Assembly: GCF_964204645.1 (NCBI RefSeq)
Contig: NC_134025.1
Coordinates: forward strand, 26,316,001-26,380,000
Direction of reading: 5' to 3'
Source of the DNA: Tubulanus polymorphus
Taxonomy: Eukaryota > Nemertea > Palaeonemertea > Tubulaniformes > Tubulanidae
Length of the DNA stretch: 64,000 nt
The translations under genes and the position numbers were made by a program. The stretch's first letter is position 1; the number at the start of each line of letters is the position of its first letter. The notes under the pieces are model-generated. The model saw nothing but the letters and a program-made list of their open reading frames with translations. It had not been told where the DNA came from and made no database searches. Positions 27,901 to 39,643 of this stretch are shown piece by piece.

Positions 27901-30900
27901 AACCAAATCCAGCAAAGAATTACTGATGAATGGATGCAACTGATGCAAATTTAGTTTGTCGTATTCGCTGGATTAATTTCCAATGAATATTTCGAGAATC
28001 GTGCTATAATTTCTAATTATTTCGTCACTATTTTCAGTGAAAACGCGGCGGAATTGCCGAGTTTTGAAATATTCATTCCACTTTCAATGCTGTATATAAT
28101 TGATTTACAAGCGGACGATATCCCTAGATACCGGTACCGTAAGATGCAGGGGAAAAATAGCTGCAAAGAAAAATACGGCTAAGATTTATGATTCTATTAA
28201 AAAGAATCCATTACAACAGTTCAGAGCACATAAGAAACATTACCAAGATCTTTCCCAGCTGTTGTGATGCAACCTTTTGTAAATTTTGTGATTCAATTTC
28301 CTCGACGTCAGACAAAAATCCACTTCTCTCGATGTTTGAATAAACGATAGAACGGTCGATATTTGTCATTTACTCTGCCTTTCGTATGACCACGGGAGGC
28401 GAGGGTTTCTTACGAAGAATGTTTCCGCCTAAAGCAAGCAAATTTCTTCAAAAACCAATCACCCATTAGATTGGTGTAGGACATTCCATCGTGGAAGCTG
28501 AAGAAAAGAGTACCACTGGAAATACCTCACTTAATGACCGTCTTAAAGAAAGCTCTTCAAAATAGATCCCTCGTTACTGACTAAGTTAAAAACATTGCAA
28601 AAACCTATCGTCGAAAATGACCTAATTCTACTTCTTCCTTATATCCTCACATGTTTTGACAGATGATGAATCTTTGATGATATAGTTTTCACACTAACGT
28701 CACTGTAAAAGATTTCAATATATTGATGTGTTTTAATTAAAGATATCTAAAGAGTCGATCCGACCTCCATTGGTTTATTTGATGCAAAGAAGGCAAGAAA
28801 TATTCGCAATAACGGTCTGTAGTGGGTACTTGCAAGTACCACAATTACCACAAACTTGGGTGATTATGTGACCTGTCTGCAAATTCACGCGGATTCGATG
28901 ATTACGCCGAGGCCCCATTCGAATACTACGGGGTCGTCAATGTGTCAGGACGAGGAAAATTTTCTCTTTGACACACGGTTGTTAACTGACTGTACATCAG
29001 TAAATAACCTCAGGCGGTCGTTCAGGAGTGGATTCTAGAAATAGCACAACTGCATCCGCTGTAGTGAGACCGTTTAGTTTAATCGCGGACACCTCTACGT
29101 CGCGTTCCATTGACCGTGCTGCTTAAATACAAACAGTTCACCTGTTTCTTCTGTTTCCCAAGGGCCTCATCTACACCGTGATAGATGGGTCTTTCATGAC
29201 TTCCTTCTTCATTGGACTACCGAAGTAGGCATTGATTCCTTTCGAACATTACGGGTGATTCTTTAGCCATAAATCGGTGTCACTACGTGAAAAAGCTTAC
29301 GATGCTAATCATGTCCTAAATGACATTTAAGTGATAGTGGTACGTACTTTCTTCGTTTCCACCTGTTCGAGAGGAATTCGAATCGTTTCGCTGGAGTGAC
29401 TAAAAACCAATTAGTTCACCTTTCAAACGATCTGACAAATTGAGATTACGGATGAAACGTGCAGATCCCTAGCAACTGTCAAAGTGAACCCTACGAGGAG
29501 ACCAGAGTTCATAATTTTCATCACTAAGTCATTTCTTTATCACCGTGCGAAATGTTCCTGGTTGGAAAGTGACAGCTATCGATATATGAACCTTGGTCCA
29601 GACATTATCCTGTCCATTGGCGTGTATCATGAACCATCGTTGTATCCGTGTAACTGTCAAGACAATGTAATAGATTCCCTGTCAATCTGACAATCGGCTA
29701 CCCATAACAACACCGGTCACAACGAAATATATGTGATCATGTCGCAATCTTTATTCCAACTTTTGATGTAAAATCGATGTCAATTCAATAGTTTAATCCT
29801 GATAAATGAGCCTACTTGGTCTGTCGGATTATTCTTTTTAGGCAACGTGAAATACCGCTACTTTACCGCTAATAAACCGCTTATATATCTGCGAACATAC
29901 CGAGCCGTAATGGAAACTAGCAACTTCACTGAACACTGAAGTTGATAGATACTTCATCCGTTTAGAATTTGATAAGTCTTTTAGCAAATTTAAGAAGATA
30001 AACTATTTGTATCCATGGTTGTACCAATGTCACACAATTCTCACTGATTCGCCAAATGAATAAGACCCATGGTAACTCATCCTTCATTCTATGTATCTTT
30101 GTTTTGTATTTTTCGCATGAAAGCTTTTCATTGACTAATTATAACCATGTCTATTTATGGGATGTGCAAAAAATAAAACATCATCACATTGATTAATGTT
30201 GAACGTGATGAAAAAGAAAAATACATATCTAGTGCTGCTTTTAATTTCATTTCGGTTTCAGGCAACAACACTGAAATTATGTTCAAAATCGTATATCCTT
30301 GTGGGTGAAAAAGTTGCAATCGGAGTAGAATTGCCACACTAATCTTTGCGGTGTCAACATGCAGATATACTTAATATAAAAAGGCCCGAAGCACACTTGA
30401 AATTCCAACCCTATGATTACACTTAATGGCCACCGAATGTCAAAAGCGTGTCATCTTCTCGTTATTTGAAATGGTAACAAGTTCGTCGAAGGCCCAATAA
30501 ATCGTGACTGCCGGGTTACTAAAACTAATGCATGTTGACTATTAGTACTTCACAAGACTGCTTTTTAACGACCGTTGGCTAATTTTTTTCGTTTGATCCA
30601 ATCACAGAACGAACGCCGTTTCCACGTCAGAATTTCAGTAGATATCGATTCGCAGGCGGTAGATTACTTGAAGGCAGTTTACCCGAGCCGTAAATATATC
30701 GGTCTCGAGATTCTGAAGTTCCTGAAATCCCACACGGCAAATCGGAATAAGAACACTCGATTGACTCAAATTGGAGGTTACTAACTCCAAACTACTCAAG
30801 AAGTATCAAGACTTTTTCTACGAACAAAATCAAAATCACACCACGAACTGTCAAATAGTGTAATCCCAATTCAACTGGATATCTATGAACCACTTTTCAA

Positions 30901-30935
30901 ATCAGTAATAGTTTTTTGCCATTGATATTTTTCAG
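27901..30935. other. Intergenic, no gene recognised
   Basis: No conserved coding signal on either strand. A short imperfect palindrome (GGGTACTTGCAAGTACC) lies near 28827. A pyrimidine-rich acceptor (ATTTTTCAG) at 30926-30935 could begin the receptor's first coding exon with its 5' UTR. Confidence 0.5.
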
Positions 30936-31062
30936 AAATAACTAATGCCATTCACGCGTACGATTAGCTGAAGCTCGCCGTCTCCCAGCGCCCAATCTTA
31001 GATCTTTAGAGGCTTCGAAGTGATGCACCCTTTGGACATATATACATCACCGATAAAGCAAT

Positions 31063-34000
31063 ATGTCTTCAGGGATTCTAAGCACGTATAGTGAGTGGGA
31101 AGATGAAAATACTAACAACACTTCAAAGGATAGACTTTCCACCGTCGCATTGACAAACTTCACCGGACTGGGAAACTCAAACACGAATAACCGAACGATT
31201 CAACTGTATGATTTCTACCGGGTAAGCTTTACTTCACATTTTTTTCAATGAAAAATTGAAAAGTAGCCGCGACATCGTCCCATTGATCGTCCAATTTGAA
31301 CCAGTTCTTAATGGCTTTTAACAGAGTTTTAACCTCTGACTCTATGGTGTGTATATTGGAAATCATTATGACCGATGTATTGCTGGTTATAGCGTTTTCA
31401 TTTGATCACGCTCGCGCCATTAACATGAGCATTAATTTCCGGCTTGTCGACGAAAACTTTCAAATCATGATACAAACTAATTGAAGTCGACAAATGTTAC
31501 CGATAAACTGATTAAGATACAGAAAATGACAGAGTCTCTTTAGTTTGAAATTTACCGACAATCATAATTTCAATCAAACTAGTTTATGTAGATTAAATGC
31601 CCGCCAGAAGGTAGAGTTCGTCATCCAAATTCTTAACAAAAATCTAAAATCACATTTCTTTTCATGTAAGCGCATATCATCTACATCGATGTCTTACCAA
31701 ATATGATGATCGATGGTACTTTACCAACTTAAGACTTCAATTTGTTGGCAAAGAAATTATATGAATGGTTTATTTTGAACGGGAATTAGATCTTACTATT
31801 TTTTGGTTGTGATGTGTAGAGCAAATATGAAAATAGGTGGCAATTCTTGTCGACACATGGAAGGAGATGAACGACGACTCATCGGTCATGTTTTACTCAT
31901 TGATTGGTAGAAAAAGTCTGTTCACACTTCGGCGTAATCGCTGTTCGATAAATCCGTGGAGATTTCCATCGACATGTTTATCGCGGTGGTATGATTTTTT
32001 TACGGAAACACCTGCCTCATATGGGTTTATTGGCCGTGTAATCCATCGGTCACAGTACCATCCAATTTAATGCATCATTTCCGATATCGTTTTAGATATT
32101 GAATTTCTTAAATTATGTCGTTTGGGAACTTCGTAATAATTTTTCTGCAAAATTTAATCAATCCTTAAAACTGATGTCGGTTTCGCGTGTGTGTCCGTAA
32201 GTTGATCTAGACCATACGTACAATATTGAGATTAACTTCAGCTAAATCTGTCAATCTGTAAATTTGTACCAAACATGAAAATTCACTTTTACGTTTCGTT
32301 CGTTTTAACTTCCATCGATGACTGTTTACATACGAGGTTTATGATAAAGGTTGATGTCCTGTGTTTCGGTGACATATACAACTAGCGACCGGTAATCACA
32401 GCTGCAGGAACCTCTTCTTGGTGAAGTAAGGAATCTTCCTCATTCAAGTGTTTGAATGCAAACATTCACGAATCAGATCATGCAAATAAAGCTATAATGA
32501 GACGGTCGTTCTATGGAAAATGATCGCAACGATATTTTACGGCCCTAACGTGTTGCAAAATCTCGTAAATTAACGCGGTTTACACGGAACGTGATTGGAA
32601 ATTTGAGCGTCTTAATTGCTGCAACGACTGGCGCAGAATAGTCACCAAAATTAATACCGGGCACCGCGATGGATGCAATGATTTTGGCAAATCTCGGAGT
32701 GTTTCTCGAATTTGATTAAATACATGCTCGCGCTTCTCAGACAAGTTCATTAGAAAATCTTTTCCTTTGCACAACGAATTACCTTGTCGGTTGACACGTA
32801 CCCGGCACCTAGAGATGCTTATGACGAGAGAAGATTGATGATTGAATTATGTATCGAGTTATGCGCATATTTTCGACCCTCGCTGTACAGTTAGGACTTC
32901 TGTCTACTAAAAAAAGGCCACTACTTGTCGTGTTTACTACTCCGATATTCCCTCAAGGCTTAACCTGAAAGACGAGCCCTTACACTGATTGATCTCATTT
33001 ATTCATTGATTGCCTATTGCCAATTGCATTTAATTTTTACAGATTCCGCAACTAATAGTCATGACATGTCTGTTCGTCGTAATAATGGTTGGTAACGTTA
33101 GTCTACTGATTGCTATATGTCTGTCGAAGAAACGAACGAGAATGACATTTTTCATTATGCATCTTGCAATTGCAGGTAAGAAAAGATTCGTTTGCATTTT
33201 TAATATATCCGTAGCCATTGGAATCTCATTCATATCCAAATCATTTAGTCATCTATCAATAACATGTATCGATATGATGCTGGAATTTAAGTGACCTAAT
33301 GGCATTCGCGCGATTTTGACATCTAAACCAGACTGCATTTTACACTTCAGGGTAACATTAATCAATGTAAACCTGAAACTGTCATCGAGCCCGCTATGAA
33401 TGACCATTCAGCAATTATTCAAAAGCTTCTTAAGTATAGTATTTCTCGTTCTGCGTTGCAGATATGTTGGCTGGCGTTGGCAACCTGCTTCCAGATCTGA
33501 TCTGGAAGTTTACTATCGAATGGAGAAGCGGTTACATCGAGTGCAAACTCGTCAAATTAATGCAGGTAAATGTGGGAAGAACGCTTTATGTCGTTGGCAA
33601 GCAGAAATACCCGCAGAGACACGCTCGTGGGGAACGTGCGCGTAAAAAATGAAAGAATTATGACGCAGATATTGAGCTAAGATATCAAATATTGAGTATT
33701 TTCCATACTCATTAATATGCAAAACATAAGCCAAAATTTACGCTATTGGTTTTTATGCAAACACGGGAATCATTCGACTTGTAAACTATGCGATTTCGTG
33801 ATACGGACATGCCGACGAGGGAATTGTACCATGACTATCACTTTCAAAATGATTCTTGGAATTTGTAAAAAAAATCACAAAAATTTCACTCAAATGCACT
33901 GGGAAATAACTCTTATTCTAGCCGCCAGCAGTTTCATTGTAATAAAATCCAGTGCACGGAATATGGAGAATCGATTTTTATCAGGTGCAATCGGAAAAAA

Positions 34001-37000
34001 GCTTTAGGGACCCATGTGGTAACCAACACCGAGATTCAAAAAGCATTTGCAAATCTGCGCCCAAGGGTAAAACCAGAGATTTGCCTTAAAGTGAAAACCA
34101 CCAGCGATACATTCAGAATTCCACGAATTATATACTTCACTATAGGATTTGAATAAAAATGTCAAGTGGAACAAAAAATTAATCTTAAGATTTGATTTTG
34201 CAGGGAACCGTAACATTTGGCTCGACGTATGTTTTAGTCGCGATGAGTATCGATCGTCTTGACGCAATTGCCAGACCGTTAAATTTCCGTGGAAGCGGTA
34301 AGCATAATGTATATTAAAATTCGGGATACGGCTTGATATCTTCAGATCAGGGTTTATTTGTAAAATTTGCAATTCAGCTGAATGTGCTCGCAGTATAACA
34401 GAAAAAGAAGAATTACGACAGCAGTGCAGCATACGATGATTGCTGTATTTTCTGTAATTAAGATCGCCGAGCGTGACGTATTTCAGTCATCAAACGATTC
34501 TCTGTCTTTCATCGTCAATCATACATAACTCATATATTCCATCGGCTTATTGCACAGAAAAAAACTAAAAGCGGTTTTGTACATCGCCCGACAAAGTGGG
34601 AAAACAAATACGGCCGAAGAGCAAAGATCATAAAATCCATCGTCCAAATTGCAATCGGTCCGACATGCTGAATAAAGATCAATCAAGAAACAAAAACAGC
34701 GTTTATCTTTGGTGTTGTATAGAATGGCCTATCACGATAGATGTCTGAATTAAGTAAATGGCAAAGGCGTGTTCACTACTGATAGACATATAGCGTATAA
34801 TGATACCATGAGCAAAATACTAGCAAAAGATATTGACTGAAGTTGAATCTCATCGTCGACCCCCGGTATCGCCTCTCGGGGTCGTCAGATTTCTTCGATC
34901 GGAATCGACGAACGATTAACATTTCCTTCCCCTTAAGTATAAAAGAGCGTATGAAATAATCTAAAGCACTCGCCCAAAACCATCGTTTATTTATTACTTG
35001 TTTATACATATATATATAGATATATGAGATAGCAGCATGTGTTAGCCCATAACTTTGCCGAGTTGTGACCCAGGGAAAGGTTCCATCACTTTTGATCTGA
35101 CTATTTAAATATGACGTGTTTCGCAGCAATTTCATGATTGTCGTCTTCACGATCAATATCTGTTGATGTTATTCTGAAGATTGATGTTTGTCTAGGAACG
35201 AAGGCTGACGTCGAATAAACTCAACACTGGCTGTCACCGCATTAAGATGTTCGTACTTTCGAAAACCAAACTCTAACGTCGTTGCGCTCTACCCTGCGTT
35301 TATTCTTTGTTTATTTCAGGAACGAGGAATCTATTTCTGATTATAGTAGCTTGGGGATTTTCGCTGTTATTTTCAATACCGATGGCAGTTTTATACGACA
35401 CGAAAGAAATGCAAGGTCTAACTCAATGTTGGATGATACTTACGCTACCCCATCACTGGCAGGTAAATATGGAATCACAACTTGCCGAGTGCGCTGAAGC
35501 TAACCAAATGTACTGCTTACAACAAAATCTCATTTCTTTATCTTGTCGAGCAGTAGTTACGTGACAATTAGATATCCGATTATTTACTAAAAGATCTTAT
35601 GCACTGATCTAGATCTGTTTGTAATAAATGTAAATTTAATTACGCCTGTTGGCATCGGATGCGGATACGTTGTTGAAGATACCGCATGAGTATAAGACTG
35701 CAACAATCCTGAAAGGAAAAAAGAATATCTGAACAAACGACAAAACTTAATTTCTAACCAACATTTTCTTCCAGTTGTATATTACGTTGATATCGGTGGC
35801 ACTGTTCTTTATCCCAGCAATTATAATTGCGATGTGCTACATGATAATCGTAGATATAATATGGTCTCGTAGTTCAATACTATCCACGCCATCCGGGACA
35901 CCTTCAAAACGTAACAACGGTACGTATAGCGCCAGGCAGAGTCTATCGACAACATCTTACTATCCTCTGAAACAATCATTTGATAAGGCCAGACAATATT
36001 ATTTCTCACCTGTTCGTTATCAAACAAATCCCCTTTCTTTAATATAGCACACGTTTAGATAGGTAACTGAGCAGTAAAGAGGCAATTGCTATACCATGAC
36101 ATCCGGAAGATACGAAGAAAGTTGATATTTAATGTGTACAAAATCAAATCAGCTTGCATCTCATTCATCTTAGGAACACCGAGTAGTGTCACTTCTAGAG
36201 AAAGCGGTAACGATGAGAGAAAACAAGGTTCACAAGGACTTATTCCTAAAGCGAAAATAAAGACAGTGAAAATGACGTTGACTATCGTGTTAGGTAAGCT
36301 AATGAAAGGAAATGCAATTTCAAACAAATTACACTAATCATCACTGTCACAGTTCATGCTGGATATAACTTTCAAATGATATACATGACATCCTAACTGC
36401 TATTACATTTCAGTTTTTATCCTCTGTTGGAGTCCATATTTTGTGTTCGACCTGTTGGACGTCTACGGCGTTTTACCAATAACTCAAACACGGCAAAGTG
36501 TCAGCATATTCGTACAGAGCCTGGCATCACTCAACAGTGCCGCTAATCCAATAATTTACTGTTTATTCAGTAACAATATTTGTGTTAATTGGAGGTAAGT
36601 ATCAGATATTATGATCAGTGCTTGTTTTTTCCAATCGATTCGCGATGTCTTTTGAGAAAACAAAGGCACGCCATGTATGGTATATGTATATTGTGTATAA
36701 CGCTACGAGCTTGTATTTGATAGTCCGGATTGATAAATTGAGAGTAGATTCGTGTGAATAGTTGAGCTTTACCTGTTTAATCACTAATTGAGTTCCTTTC
36801 ATCACCTCTTTAAGAACAATTCTGTTCGTATTCTATAGAATAAGTTTATTGATGTTTATTGATGTATCCATTGATACTTCGTCTTATGTTGTCGAAAGTA
36901 TACTAACCAACTTCCTGTTTTCTTTTACAATTTTTGCTGCACGTAAAATTTATTAGACGAAAGACGCTCGCAAAGCAACTGCACAAATCTTCTCTGCTAT

Positions 37001-37706
37001 AGGTAAAAAGTTACTCAAAATTCATCCAATTCTCTCTATTCTTCTCTTATCATTCTAGACCCTCTATTGCTCTCAATTACCTGAAGATTCAATAACTAAT
37101 CTTCAAATGATTATACAGTTACACCTAATGATTTATCCTTGCATCCATACAAAATTTAATACTACTCATAATTTACCTTTCCTCGCTTTGGTCTTACAGT
37201 CGCTTTTTACCTATAGCGGTTTCATTGCAGCGTTTTATGATGTATCTACGAAGTCTACGAATGTATAAGAGTTTTGAATGGACAGTTGATTTTCTGTTAT
37301 ATACCAAGTATTGGTTTGCGATCTTATGTTGTTTTCTATTCTTTTTAGGCGCTTTGAGTGCTGTGACAAGATGATATCCAGACTGTGTCCTTGGGCACCT
37401 CGATTACAAGGCCGGCTTCATCAGTCGTTTTATTCTAACTCGACCACGTATTGTACAGTGAATAGTGAAGGTGAAAGCAGATTGATTCGGTCGCCGCGAC
37501 AAGGCAGTGGCTACAGCAGTACATGTAGACGAAATTCTGGAACACCGTTCATTAAACCCAATCTCAGCCTCAAAGAGAATCAAATACTTATGCGGCATCT
37601 GAGTAACAACCATAAATATGTGAGCGGCAGTGATTCAACCATTGGTTCAGCAGCCGAATCGTCTGACGGCCTGCTAGCTACGATCGGAACAGGAACAATT
37701 GTTTAG
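31063..37706 (+). CDS. Class A peptide GPCR, CCAP receptor / neuropeptide S receptor / vasopressin receptor group
   Basis: Nine coding exons: 31063-31221, 33043-33175, 33462-33565, 34204-34297, 35320-35462, 35775-35919, 36174-36293, 36414-36594, 37349-37706. They give 478 residues in one frame with GT..AG introns. The N terminus is Ser/Thr/Asn-rich with several N-glycosylation sites. TM1 has GN; TM3 and loop 2 have the paired Cys (about C125 and C200); TM4 has Trp (W175). TM5 is followed by a Ser/Thr-rich loop 3, TM6 has CWSP (304-307) and TM7 has NPIIY (344-348). The block [18 protein letters not shown] and the TM6 string [10 protein letters not shown] are typical of this receptor group. The DRY motif reads DRL (149-151, at 34252-34260). 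A 119-residue Ser-rich tail follows TM7. It should be a plasma-membrane neuropeptide receptor signalling through G proteins. The ligand cannot be told from sequence: CCAP-, NPS- and vasopressin-type peptides are all possible. Confidence 0.9.
31222..33042 (+). other. First coding intron of the receptor gene (1.8 kb), no other feature seen
   Basis: Bounded by GTAAGC at the 5' end and TTTTTACAG at the 3' end. No nested gene or clear repeat was found inside. Short open frames have no recognisable motif. Confidence 0.7.
34298..35319 (+). other. Receptor intron 4 (1.0 kb), no other feature seen
   Basis: Runs from a GTAAGC donor to a TTATTTCAG acceptor, between the TM3 and TM4 exons. A minus-strand frame of 126 codons (34776-35156) has no known motif and includes a short TATATA tract, so it was not called. 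Confidence 0.7.
36957..37002 (+). other. Possible alternative cassette exon giving a short receptor tail
   Basis: TATTAG at 36951-36956 can act as an acceptor and AG|GTAAAA at 37002-37003 as a donor. Joined to the TM7 exon (ending 36594, phase 2), this 46-nt exon reads [15 protein letters not shown] and then TAG as its last codon. The receptor would end about 375 residues long with a basic, amphipathic tail in place of the 119-residue tail. The coding match to a helix-8-like peptide is suggestive only. Confidence 0.35.
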
Positions 37707-38464
<758 letters not shown>

Positions 38465-38948
38465 ATGGACAGGGTATTTAGGAACGGCCCAGCGTAAGGT
38501 ATAATAGAAGTCGTGTTGCATATTTCAAAAATAAATTCGGATTCGTTTCGAGTTATTTGGATCCCCTCACGCGAATCAAATGTAAACAAACGGCAATTCG
38601 TTCAAAGCAAAAGGTTTACGTAAGGAATGTCACTAAGGATTAATTTGTAATCCATTCGATATATCAAATGGCCATCAACCTATACTTTCGCTGACAGAAT
38701 ACACGAAACAGTGGATTGATTACGCCTTCGGCAATACTCCGCAAGGTAATGAAAATAGATGATTGAATTAGTTCTAACGTTGCAAGTTGGATAAATTTGA
38801 GCCCGGCGCAAAACAGGATACACCAAACAGCTCTAAGATGATTCTTGTGAGCGAAAAGGAGAAGATAGATAACGCATCGCATTTCTATATATCATCTTAG
38901 TTCTGGCTCACAGAAATGATTTGGTAGCGAATATTCACGACGATTTTA

Positions 38949-39641
38949 TGGTGGCTGATAAGGGCCATAGCGTAAAATTCCTGGTATGTAAATGAGGGCG
39001 CCAGAACGCCAGAACGCCAAAACGAAAAAAAACGTCCAATTTTCTCTGAAAGTTCGTTTTGGCGCGCCAAAACGGAGAATATTCCGTTTTGGCGGGGGCC
39101 AAAACAACGAAAAACGTCGAAATTTCTCTAAAAGTTCGTTTTGGCGCGCCAAAACAAAGAAAATTTCGTTTTGGCGCGGTTATTTCCGTTTTGGCGCCCC
39201 CGCCAAAACCAAAACAAGCATTCAACCACAGTAAAATTATTTTACAATTTGGCGCGTTGATCTTGTGTGTAATTTGCATAAATTTGCATATATGAAAATA
39301 TTTTACGTATATATAGAATTATTTTACGTGGTTTAAGGTTCGTTTTGGCGGGGGCGCCAAAACGGAATATTCTCCGTTTTGGCGCGCCAAAACGAACTTT
39401 TAGAGAAATTTCGACGTTTGTTGTTTTGGCGGGGGCGCCAAATCGGAATATTCGTTGTTTTGGCGCGCCAAAACGAACTTTCAGAGAAAATTGGACGTTT
39501 TTCGTTGTTTTGGCGGGGGCGCCAAAACGAAAGTTCGTTTTGGTGGGGGCGCCAAAATGACAAAACGTTTTGGCGTTCTGGCGTTCTGGCGCCCTCATTT
39601 ACATACCAGGAATTTTACGCTATGGCCCTTATCAGCCACCA
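38949..39641. mobile_element. 693-bp non-autonomous inverted-repeat element with TTTTGGCGCGCCAAAA palindromes
   Basis: The first and last 76 bp (38949-39024 and 39566-39641) are, by eye, perfect reverse complements beginning TGGTGGCTGATAAGGGCC. The element is flanked by TA on both sides (38947-38948, 39642-39643), consistent with a TA target duplication. Inside are GC-rich sub-repeats built around CGTTTTGGCG. These include four exact copies of the 16-bp palindrome TTTTGGCGCGCCAAAA at 39057, 39139, 39377 and 39458. The unique AT-rich core is about 39215-39335. Overlapping open frames on both strands mirror the repeats and encode no transposase. Perfect terminal repeats suggest a recent insertion. 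The superfamily is not certain: TA duplication fits Tc1/mariner-like mobilisation. Confidence 0.85.
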
Positions 39642-39643
39642 TA

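Noticed and set aside
34776-35156. 126-codon minus-strand frame inside the receptor intron
   Set aside because: Low-complexity Tyr-Ile part, no domain, no promoter or splice context.
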